Shown: positions 47,199 through 54,290 of the stretch, in pieces
How the letters are laid out: each line of letters starts with the position of its first letter
Position numbering within the stretch: position 1 is the first letter of the stretch
The notes under the pieces: model-generated
What the model saw: the letters and a program-made list of their open reading frames with translations, nothing else
The model's database searches: none
What the model was told of the DNA's origin: nothing
Translations under genes and position numbers: made by a program
DNA from: Larsenimonas rhizosphaerae
GTDB taxonomy: Bacteria; Pseudomonadota; Gammaproteobacteria; Pseudomonadales; Halomonadaceae
Assembly: GCF_023700005.1 (NCBI RefSeq)
Contig: NZ_JAMLJK010000002.1
Coordinates: 351,110 to 415,109, forward strand
DNA: 64,000 nucleotides
Direction: 5' to 3'

Positions 47199-48047
47199 TC
47201 AGGACAGGGTAACGGCTGTATTATCCAGAAGTCGTGTCTGCCCCAGGTAGGCGGCAACCAGCAGTACGGCGTTGTGAGTTGAGTCGGTTACAGGTGTGAG
47301 TGTGATGGCCTCACGAAGTTCGAGGTAGTCCGGTCGGAATCCTCTGGTAACCAGCGCTTGCTGTCCCTGATCGATGGCCGTTGAGATGTCGCCCCCATTT
47401 TCCAGTGTTCTTTTGACATCACGTAGTACGGCGGCAAGGCCTGGCGCAACCTTCCTTTCATCTGCGGTCAGATACTGGTTGCGGGAGGACAACGCGAGTC
47501 CACTGGGTTCACGCACGATGGGGACTCCAACAATCGTGACTGGCATATGAAGGTCCATGACCATTTTTCGAATGACGGCCAGTTGTTGGTAATCCTTTTC
47601 ACCGAAGCAGGCAATATCCGGTTGTACGATATGAAGCAGCAGGCTGACCACGGTGGATACGCCGTCAAAGTGGCCGGGACGTCTCGCGCCGCAAAGGCCC
47701 TCCGAAACCGCCGGAACATGAACGTGGCTCAAATGCTTTGTTCCATGGGGATACATGGTGGCAGGCGTGGGCGAAAATACCACATCACAACCGGCACTCA
47801 TCAGTTTCAGGCAGTCTTCTTCAAGGGTTCGTGGATAGCGATCGAAATCTTCGCCCGGACCAAACTGTGTCGGATTGACAAAGATGGAAGCAACCACCAG
47901 GTCTGCTTCTGCACGTGCTGCGGCTATCAGGGTCAGATGGCCTTCATGCAGATTACCCATGGTCGGTACCAAGGCAATTCGCCGACCCTGGCGTCGTGCA
48001 TGTTGAAGCGTTTCACGCAGGCTGGCGATGTCATTGAATTGTTGCAT
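47199..48047 (-). CDS. panC: pantothenate synthetase
   Basis: 282 residues from the ATG at 48047, which overlaps the panB stop (TAATG). VPTMGNLHEGHLTLI carries the HxGH adenylation motif; FVNPTQFGPGEDFDRYPRT and FGEKDYQQL are substrate-site motifs, and SSRNQYL is the KMSKS-like segment. Joins pantoate and beta-alanine with ATP. Confidence 0.96.
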   Translation of the reverse strand: MQQFNDIASLRETLQHARRQGRRIALVPTMGNLHEGHLTLIAAARAEADLVVASIFVNPTQFGPGEDFDRYPRTLEEDCLKLMSAGCDVVFSPTPATMYPHGTKHLSHVHVPAVSEGLCGARRPGHFDGVSTVVSLLLHIVQPDIACFGEKDYQQLAVIRKMVMDLHMPVTIVGVPIVREPSGLALSSRNQYLTADERKVAPGLAAVLRDVKRTLENGGDISTAIDQGQQALVTRGFRPDYLELREAITLTPVTDSTHNAVLLVAAYLGQTRLLDNTAVTLS

Positions 48048-48838
48048 TAGAAACAATGCTCCTCGGCGGGAAATCGACGCTCGGTGACGGCAAGATGATA
48101 GGCTTCGAATGCTTCCTGAATGGATGATGCCTCGGTCATGAAGTTCTTGACGAAACGTGGCATGCGGCCGGTAGTGGCGCCCAGCATATCGTGCATGACC
48201 AGTATCTGCCCATCGACGTCCGGGCCGGCACCGATGCCGATAACCGGTACGTTGACTTCCTCGCGTAGCGCCAGTGCCACCTGGCGAGGCACGCACTCCA
48301 GCAAAATGACGGCTGCTCCGGCCGATACCAGGTGTCTGGCATCGCTGATCATTCGGTGGGCTGCTTCATCACTGCGTCCCTGAACCCTGTAACCGCCAAA
48401 GGCATTGACGCTTTGCGGCGTCAGGCCCATATGGGCGCAAACAGGTATGCCTCGTTGTGTCAGGGCCTGAATTCCGTCGGCGAGCCAGCCTTCTCCTTCT
48501 ACCTTGACCATATGTGCCCCTGCCTGCATCAGTTGTGCACTGTGGTGCAGCAAATCCTCGGTAGTAGCGTGTGCCATGAAGGGGATATCTGCCATGACAA
48601 GGCTCGTCGTATTGGCGCGGGCCACGCAGCGAGTATGATAAATCATGTCCTGCATGGTGACTGGAACCGTGCTGTCATGCCCCTGAAGCACCATGCCGAG
48701 GGAGTCGCCGATTAACAGGACATGGATGCCGGCCTGGCTCGCCAGTGTTGCCAGAGTGGCATCGTAAGCGGTCAGGCAACTGAAGATGCTGCCTTCCTGT
48801 CGATGTTTCTGCAGGGTAGACAAGGTCACGTTCTTCAT
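48047..48838 (-). CDS. panB: 3-methyl-2-oxobutanoate hydroxymethyltransferase
   Basis: 263 residues. LIGDSLGMVLQGHDSTVPVT (metal/ketopantoate loop), KVEGEGW, AHMGLTPQSVNAFGGYRVQGR and IGIGAGPDVDGQILVMHDMLG. First step of pantothenate synthesis. Operon folK-panB-panC as in Pseudomonas. Confidence 0.97.
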   Translation of the reverse strand: MKNVTLSTLQKHRQEGSIFSCLTAYDATLATLASQAGIHVLLIGDSLGMVLQGHDSTVPVTMQDMIYHTRCVARANTTSLVMADIPFMAHATTEDLLHHSAQLMQAGAHMVKVEGEGWLADGIQALTQRGIPVCAHMGLTPQSVNAFGGYRVQGRSDEAAHRMISDARHLVSAGAAVILLECVPRQVALALREEVNVPVIGIGAGPDVDGQILVMHDMLGATTGRMPRFVKNFMTEASSIQEAFEAYHLAVTERRFPAEEHCF

Positions 48839-48885
48839 GAGATCTCTCGATATGAACGGATAAAAAGCGCGCTGGATGTGCGGCG

Positions 48886-49368
48886 TTATTCTATCAGTAA
48901 CGATACATCCTGATGGGGGAAGTTATCTGCTCTTCTACGTGCGGTCTCCCCATCAATCATGAGGGTCGGGGCTATATCTGCCAGCGGGATCATGACGAAG
49001 GCGCGGTGCACCATCTCGGGGTGCGGAAGACGCAGGCGGGGGTGAGTCATGTACTGATGTTCAAACCAGAGCAGGTCAAGATCAAGCGTTCTGGGGCCCC
49101 AGTGGCGCGCCCGGACCCGTCGATGTGCCTGTTCTATGGCCTGAAGCTGGTCAAGCAGCGCCAGGGGAGACAGTCGGGTAACGAGAGTGGCCGCTGCATT
49201 GACAAAGTCGGGCTGATCCTGTGGGCCTACCGGAGCGCTGCGATACAGCGGTGAAGTTTCTGTAAGTCGGGTCAAGGGAATGCGGTTCAAGGCCTGAAAG
49301 GCCTGAGTGAGCTGGTTTGCCGGCTCTCCCAGGTTACTTCCGAGGCCGATGAAGGCTGTGGCCATCAT
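48886..49368 (-). CDS. folK: 6-hydroxymethyl-7,8-dihydropterin pyrophosphokinase
   Basis: 160 residues from the ATG at 49368, which overlaps the pcnB stop (TCATGATG); a second ATG follows immediately. FIGLGSNLGEP, SPLYRSAPVGPQDQPDFVNAA and WGPRTLDLDLLWF with the two Mg-binding Asp residues, then LPHPEMVHRAFV. Makes the pterin pyrophosphate used by FolP. Confidence 0.95.
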   Translation of the reverse strand: MMATAFIGLGSNLGEPANQLTQAFQALNRIPLTRLTETSPLYRSAPVGPQDQPDFVNAAATLVTRLSPLALLDQLQAIEQAHRRVRARHWGPRTLDLDLLWFEHQYMTHPRLRLPHPEMVHRAFVMIPLADIAPTLMIDGETARRRADNFPHQDVSLLIE

Positions 49369-50732
49369 GAGGTCGGGGGTGTGCGCCGCTTTCTGCGACG
49401 TGGCCGTCGTGGCGCCTTGACTGAAGAGGGTGCCTGTCCTGACACGGCTTCTATCATTTCGCGTTGCTGCTGTTCGGAGGCTACCTGGAAATCCGTCCAC
49501 CATTGGCCAAGGCCTGGCTCAAGTTCGCCTGCCTGCTCGCGTAACAGCAGAAAATCATACGCTGCCCTAAAACGAGGATGCTCGCGTGACTGAAAGGCGT
49601 GCTTGCCCTTGCGACGTGGCAATCGATGCTGAAGTTCCCAGATGTCGCGCATCGGGAAGCTGAATCGTTTGGGAATCGAGGTGTGTTGCAGCTGCCTGTG
49701 AATGACCTGCTGAGAAGCCTGCTGGAAGGCCGGCATGACTGGCACACCCTCATCTTCCAGTCGCTGGGCTTCGAGCTGAACTGCCGGCCACAGGAATGCA
49801 CCGTAAAGGAAGGCCGGCGTAACCGGCTTGTCTTCCCTGATGCGTGTGTCGGTATTTTCGAGAGCCTGACGAATCAGGCGATCCGCCCAGGGGAGGTGCT
49901 CGAAGGATTCCGCCGTCGGCGGGAAAAGCATCGGAAACAGGTTGAGTTCGCGCAGGACGTCGTAGGTGGCAAGGGCCTGCCCTGATAGAAACAGTTTGAG
50001 CACTTCCTCAAACAGGCGCGCCGGTGGGATCTGGAGCAGCAAGGGCGCGAGCTCAAGAATCGGCTCGCGTGTACTTTCCTCGATGTCGAAATCCAGCTTG
50101 GCTGAAAACCTGGCTGCCCTGAGCATTCTCACCGGGTCTTCTCGATAGCGTGTTTCCGGGTCACCGATCATCCGAACAAGACGGTTGTCGAGATCATCCA
50201 GCCCATTAGCCCAGTCATGAATCGAGAAATCGTCAATATTGTAGTACAGGGCATTGATGGTGAAGTCACGACGTATGGCATCCTGATCCACGCTGCCCCA
50301 TACGTTATCACGCAGCAGCAGGCCGGCATCGCTTTGCTGAGCGTGCGGACTGTCCTCGGCGTCACCATGCTGGCCCCGGAAGGTGGTTACCTCGATGATT
50401 TCCCTGCCAAAGCGTACATGCACGATCCTGAAGCGGCGGCCAATGATACGAGCATTGCGGAAAAGATCGTTGACCTCTTCCGGCGTGGCATTGGTCGCCA
50501 CATCAAAGTCCTTTGGCTGCTTGCCCAGCAGGGAGTCACGTACACAGCCACCCACCAGGTAAGCTTCAAATCCTGCGCGGTTAAGCCGGTACAGGACCTT
50601 GAGTGCGCTTTCATTGATCATGCGGCGCGACAGGGAGTGCTCGTCTCGCGTCAGGATCCGTGGAGAAGCAATGTGGGGTGAAGAAGTTGGGGTATTCAAA
50701 CGCTGTGGGCCACCTTGAAGGCTTTTAAACAT
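49365..50732 (-). CDS. pcnB: poly(A) polymerase I
   Basis: 455 residues from ATG 50732. Nucleotidyltransferase head with AYLVGGCVRDSLLG and KDFDVATNATPEEV (metal Asp pair), RRFRIVHVRFGREIIEV, and the DAIRRDFTINALYY motif shared with CCA-adding enzymes. The neck/body follows, and the C-terminus is very basic (PRRPRRRKRRTP). Adds poly(A) tails to RNA for decay. The ATG has no Shine-Dalgarno sequence, and the predicted transcript start is only about a dozen bases upstream. An in-frame extension to 50906 would run back over the preceding terminator and is rejected. Confidence 0.94.
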   Translation of the reverse strand: MFKSLQGGPQRLNTPTSSPHIASPRILTRDEHSLSRRMINESALKVLYRLNRAGFEAYLVGGCVRDSLLGKQPKDFDVATNATPEEVNDLFRNARIIGRRFRIVHVRFGREIIEVTTFRGQHGDAEDSPHAQQSDAGLLLRDNVWGSVDQDAIRRDFTINALYYNIDDFSIHDWANGLDDLDNRLVRMIGDPETRYREDPVRMLRAARFSAKLDFDIEESTREPILELAPLLLQIPPARLFEEVLKLFLSGQALATYDVLRELNLFPMLFPPTAESFEHLPWADRLIRQALENTDTRIREDKPVTPAFLYGAFLWPAVQLEAQRLEDEGVPVMPAFQQASQQVIHRQLQHTSIPKRFSFPMRDIWELQHRLPRRKGKHAFQSREHPRFRAAYDFLLLREQAGELEPGLGQWWTDFQVASEQQQREMIEAVSGQAPSSVKAPRRPRRRKRRTPPTS

Positions 50733-50750
50733 GGGTAAATGAATAGGCCA

Positions 50751-50778
50751 AGTGTAACGAAGCGACCGGGTATTGCAA
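50751..50778 (-). promoter_or_regulatory. candidate sigma-70 promoter of pcnB
   Basis: On the minus strand TTGCAA (50778-50773) and TACACT (50756-50751) are 16 bp apart, four of six matches each to consensus. It lies between the CrcZ-like terminator and the pcnB ATG. Confidence 0.45.
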
Positions 50779-50819
50779 AGCACAAGGTATTTACAGGATT
50801 TACTTATATTACAGGCAGG

Positions 50820-50843
50820 AAAAAGGGAGGCGATGCCTCCCTT
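50820..50843 (-). terminator. intrinsic terminator of the CrcZ-like RNA
   Basis: On the minus strand AAGGGAGGC (50843-50835), loop ATC, GCCTCCCTT (50831-50823), followed by a run of five or more T. Confidence 0.88.
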
Positions 50844-51251
50844 GAATGCGCTTTGCTCATATTTTTCTAATGATGGCTTAATGCCCTGAATACGCACCAC
50901 GGTCACAAGGGGGTGAGTCCACCGTTCTTGTACTTGTGACGGCGACCAATGACCGTCTCGTATTCAAAACAATCTTCCATGCACCACGGCAGATGCCTTT
51001 CTACCTTCGTTTCTTGTTGTTGGATCGAAGTAGCCGTTGGCCGGGGCCTTGTTATTGTTTTCCCGTGCTCACGGCGCCGTGTTACTTGACCGATTCTATC
51101 TTGTTATTGTTTATGTCATACGTTTGTGTGGCAAAGAGTTGTTATTGTTTTGCCGGTCGTATCATCGGAATAAATTGTTGTTATTGGTTATTCCGTGCCA
51201 GTGGTGGCGTTGTTTTTGTTATGCACCGAATGGCTGTCGGTCTTCGTATTC
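50820..51251 (-). ncRNA. crcZ: CrcZ-like Hfq/Crc-sequestering small RNA
   Basis: The interval between gluQ and pcnB has no credible gene, but read on the minus strand it forms a complete sRNA unit of about 430 nt. Six A-rich motifs are spread along it: AACAAAAACAA (51220-51210), AATAACCAATAACAACAA (51192-51175), AAAACAATAACAA (51151-51139), AAACAATAACAA (51112-51101), AAAACAATAACAA (51061-51049) and CCAACAACAAGAA (51023-51011). These fit the AAnAAnAA 'CA motif' that Pseudomonas Hfq-Crc binds. A sigma-54 promoter precedes it and an intrinsic terminator ends it. P. aeruginosa CrcZ is about 400 nt, has five to six such motifs, is sigma-54/CbrB-driven and also lies directly upstream of pcnB. A 12-bp palindrome (51070-51081) lies between two motifs. 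Function is inferred; cbrAB is not present at this locus. Confidence 0.82.
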
Positions 51252-51262
51252 ACTTTATAACT

Positions 51263-51278
51263 TGCATGCGTGATGCCA
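51263..51278 (-). promoter_or_regulatory. sigma-54 (-24/-12) promoter of the CrcZ-like RNA
   Basis: The minus strand reads TGGCATCACGCATGCA. GG and GC are separated by exactly 10 nt, and the element matches most of the TGGCAC-N5-TTGCA consensus. With C of the GC at -12 the start would be near 51251-51252, just ahead of the first A-rich motif. Confidence 0.75.
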
Positions 51279-51480
51279 GTTTTTATTTTTTTCTTTTAAA
51301 ACAGTAGTTTGTTTTTATGTGCTTTGAATGCGGTATCAATTTGATGGCATTAAAGCTGTTGCAGGGTTTTCTTGCGCGCCAAAAGTGAACATCGAACTAC
51401 TGGTGTGTGCCAAATTGGTGCGCGATCGATGTGGTGTATAGGGTAACCTGTTGACCGGCCTGTGAAACTGAGACAATGGT

Positions 51481-52368
51481 CTACGTTGTTGAACGTGCCG
51501 TTACATTGCAGCCCGGTAGTCGGCTGATGCGCCAGTGAGTCCTGGCATGGGCGAGCTGGTCGACTACTGGAGCATCCATCAATTCCTCTGGGGGCTTCTG
51601 TCCAAGTGCCATCAGTGCCTGGTGTAGAATGCTTCGTGGTGCATCCCTTCGAGTATCAAGCGCCGGTGCGAGGTTTTGCTTGGACAGTTTCTGGCCCTCG
51701 GGGGTGAGCATTAGTGGCAGGTGCAGCATTCGGGGTGGGGTATAGCCAGCAAGGTCGTGAAGGAGGTGCTGCCAGGGCGTGTTGTCGAGTAGGTCCACGC
51801 CACGTACAACATCGGTGATTCCCTGTTCGGCATCATCGATCACGACGGCGAGCTGATAGGCCCACAGGCCATCGCGGCGCTTAAGAACAACATCCCCGAG
51901 TGGTTCAAGTGGCCATTGTTGCTTCCCCAGACGTCGGTCATTCCAGCATATGGTCGATGGACCGCTTGTCACGTCAAGACGCCAGGCAGATGAACGCTCG
52001 GGATGGCGCGGTGTATGGCGACACCAGCCAGGATAGACCCCGTAAGCCTGCCATTCCTTCCTGGAGCAACCACAGGGGTAGGCATGACCGCTTTCCACCA
52101 GGGTGTTCAGAAAGGCTTCATAGCGTTCACCGTGGTCGTGTTGCCAGGTGACCGGTCCATCCCAGACAAGCCCGAATGCTTCAAGCTGTTTAAGGACGAG
52201 GGTGTCTGTACCGGGAGGGCAGCGGGGAGGGTCGATGTCTTCAATGCGGACATGCCACTGCCCGTCGACAGCACGCGCATCCAGCCAGCTGGCCAGAGCG
52301 GTAGTCAGTGAACCAAAGTGGAGAGGACCGGAAGGCGTAGGCGCAAACCGGCCAACATAGCCTGACAT
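51481..52368 (-). CDS. gluQ: glutamyl-Q tRNA(Asp) synthetase
   Basis: 295 residues. GRFAPTPSGPLHFGSL is the class I HIGH region, CGCSRKEW plus a later Cys (PGWCRH) the zinc site, and GQKLSKQN the KMSKS equivalent. It lacks the anticodon-binding half of GluRS. Attaches Glu to queuosine in tRNA(Asp). Follows dksA on the same strand as in E. coli and Pseudomonas. Confidence 0.95.
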   Translation of the reverse strand: MSGYVGRFAPTPSGPLHFGSLTTALASWLDARAVDGQWHVRIEDIDPPRCPPGTDTLVLKQLEAFGLVWDGPVTWQHDHGERYEAFLNTLVESGHAYPCGCSRKEWQAYGVYPGWCRHTPRHPERSSAWRLDVTSGPSTICWNDRRLGKQQWPLEPLGDVVLKRRDGLWAYQLAVVIDDAEQGITDVVRGVDLLDNTPWQHLLHDLAGYTPPRMLHLPLMLTPEGQKLSKQNLAPALDTRRDAPRSILHQALMALGQKPPEELMDAPVVDQLAHARTHWRISRLPGCNVTARSTT

Positions 52369-52431
52369 GGCGAAATATCCGGCGGACAGGTCAGCGCCGC
52401 ATGATGGCGCGGCGCAGGAAAGGCTGCAGCA

Positions 52432-52866
52432 TCAGCTGCCGAGTTGGCGTTCCTTGAGCTCAGCCAGCGTCTTGCAATCCACGCAAAGCGTTGCTGTTGG
52501 ACGAGCCTCCAGGCGGCGGATGCCTATTTCGACACCACAGGCATCGCAGAAGCCATAATCATCTTCGTCGATGTTATCGATGGTCTGATTGATCTTCTTG
52601 AGCAGCTTGCGCTCACGATCACGGGCTCTCAATTCAAGACTGAAACTTTCTTCCTGAGTGGCACGGTCTGCAGGGTCAGCGTGATTATTTGCTTCTTCCT
52701 GCAGGTGCTGAACGGTGCGGTCCACTTCTTCCATCAATTCCTGTTTCCAGTTGGACAGGATCTGGCGAAAGTGCGCGAGCTGCTTTTCGTTCATGTACTC
52801 CTCGCCCGGTGCTTCTTCATAGGGCGTAAAGGATTTCAAACTGTCTGGGTTTTCAGCTACTGCCAT
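52432..52866 (-). CDS. dksA: RNA polymerase-binding transcription factor DksA
   Basis: 144 residues. The coiled coil (about 35-105) has the tip DPADRATQEE, with the acidic residues that enter the polymerase secondary channel. The zinc finger is C-x2-C...C-x2-C (FCDACGVEIG...LCVDCK). Works with ppGpp on rRNA and amino-acid promoters. Confidence 0.96.
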   Translation of the reverse strand: MAVAENPDSLKSFTPYEEAPGEEYMNEKQLAHFRQILSNWKQELMEEVDRTVQHLQEEANNHADPADRATQEESFSLELRARDRERKLLKKINQTIDNIDEDDYGFCDACGVEIGIRRLEARPTATLCVDCKTLAELKERQLGS

Positions 52867-53117
52867 GGGACTGCCTCTTGCTTGTAATGACTTCGACCGC
52901 CAGGCATGGTGGGTGGCCCACGAAAGGTAGAGCTATTTAGCGTATTTTCAAGCTGTATGCAATACTTTTCGTTTGCCCGTTCTGCTCAGTAGTGCATGAA
53001 ACCGCTTCATGGCGGGCCTTGTTAAGAATAATGCGATTTTGACACAGCGTAGAAATTCTCAAGTGTCCGGGTGGCGTTAACACCTGGCCGTTTTTTATGG
53101 ATCAGAGTAAATAAAAC

Positions 53118-53840
53118 GTGTATTTGAATGGATTGATTGAAGGCCGACTGGTCAAACGCTACAAGCGATTTCTGGCTGATATCGTGCTGTGGGACGGCCG
53201 GGCCATCACGGCACACTGTCCGAATACCGGATCCATGCGAAGTCTCGACCGCCCAGGTGCTCGTGTATGGGTATCTGCCAGTGACAATCCTGCACGCAAG
53301 CTTGCCTGGACATGGGAACGCGTCGAACTGCCCGGCGGCGCAGTGGCCTCGGTGCATACCGGCCGTGCCAATGCGCTGGTTGCCGAGAGCCTGAAGGCGG
53401 GCCGTATCACCCTCCCTTTACCATACAATGCATGCTCCCCAGCCGATACGATAATCAGACGGGAAGTACAGCTTGATGATTCCAGAATCGACTTTTGTGT
53501 GAGCCTGCCCGATGAGCCTTCTCTTTTCATGGAGGTCAAGCAGGTCACATTACGAGAAGAGGATGGGCGCGGATACTTTCCATCCTCGGTGACACGCCGC
53601 GGACAGAGGCACCTAGAGGCACTGACAGGGTGGGCTCGCCAGGGAGGAGTCGCCGTGCTGCTGTTCTGTGTGGCTCGTGATGATGTGCAGGTCGTGTGTC
53701 CGGCTCGTCACATCGATGCAGGCTATGGGCTGGCACTGGATCGTGCGGTAGAAAGCGGTGTGCACGTGCTGGCCTACGGCTGCCGGTTTGATGGACCGCT
53801 TACCCTGTGTGATCGCCCGCTGAGCGTTGCGATGTCATGA
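53118..53840 (+). CDS. sfsA: SfsA family sugar fermentation stimulation protein homologue
   Basis: 240 residues, GTG start. VKRYKRFLADIVLWDGR, HCPNTGSMRSL, then the nuclease-like core SRIDFCVSLPDEPSLFMEVKQVTL and GYFPSSVTRRGQRHLEAL, ending PARHIDAGYGLAL. The core looks like a PD-(D/E)xK fold with an OB-like N-terminus. E. coli SfsA affects maltose genes, but its biochemical role is unsettled. Its stop overlaps that of the convergent thioesterase gene by 6 nt. Confidence 0.94.
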   Translation: MYLNGLIEGRLVKRYKRFLADIVLWDGRAITAHCPNTGSMRSLDRPGARVWVSASDNPARKLAWTWERVELPGGAVASVHTGRANALVAESLKAGRITLPLPYNACSPADTIIRREVQLDDSRIDFCVSLPDEPSLFMEVKQVTLREEDGRGYFPSSVTRRGQRHLEALTGWARQGGVAVLLFCVARDDVQVVCPARHIDAGYGLALDRAVESGVHVLAYGCRFDGPLTLCDRPLSVAMS

Positions 53841-54248
53841 CGCTGGCTGATTATCCGGCTCGTCATCAAACCGGTCGCTTGCGTAGGTGATTTCGGTTTT
53901 GCCGTGCGGGGCAGGTAGACCGTCAGCGCCCATGTTGACGAAAACGATATCGCTAATGGTCAGAATGCTTTTCCGTGTGATCTTGTTGCGCACTTCACAG
54001 CGCAGTCGCAGCGATGTCCGCCCAAAGTGGGTGGCTGTAATGCCCAGTTCGATGATATCGCCTTCCCGAGCGCTGGAAAGAAAGTTGATCTCGGACATGT
54101 ATTTGGTCACTACCCGAGGGTTATCAAGCTGAATGACGGCGTAGATTGCGGCTTCTTCGTCGATCCAGCGCAGCAGGCTGCCCCCGAAAAGAGTGCCGTT
54201 GGGATTAAGGTCTTCCGGCTTGATCCACTTGCGAGTGTGAAAGTTCAT
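53835..54248 (-). CDS. acyl-CoA thioesterase, hotdog fold (YciA/BACH type)
   Basis: 137 residues. NPNGTLFGGSLLRWIDEEAAIYA is the hotdog core with the catalytic Asp, and a KYMSEINFLSSAREGDIIELG strand follows. Hydrolyses acyl-CoA thioesters; chain-length preference is not visible. Start ATG 54248 preceded by AGGAGAG. Confidence 0.9.
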   Translation of the reverse strand: MNFHTRKWIKPEDLNPNGTLFGGSLLRWIDEEAAIYAVIQLDNPRVVTKYMSEINFLSSAREGDIIELGITATHFGRTSLRLRCEVRNKITRKSILTISDIVFVNMGADGLPAPHGKTEITYASDRFDDEPDNQPAS

Positions 54249-54290
54249 TACTGCTCTCCTGTGTTGGCAGGTTCTGTCTGTTATACCTGA

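Noticed and set aside
50936..51307. 123-codon forward frame with repeated CYCF/LLLF blocks
   Set aside because: The blocks come from the repeated TTGTTATTGTTT elements, which are better explained as A-rich motifs of a minus-strand RNA; the elements fall in different frames and there is no start signal.
51420..51470. GTAAC/TGTTG-like half sites as a CbrB binding site upstream of the sRNA
   Set aside because: The match is imperfect, and without an alignment I cannot tell it from chance.
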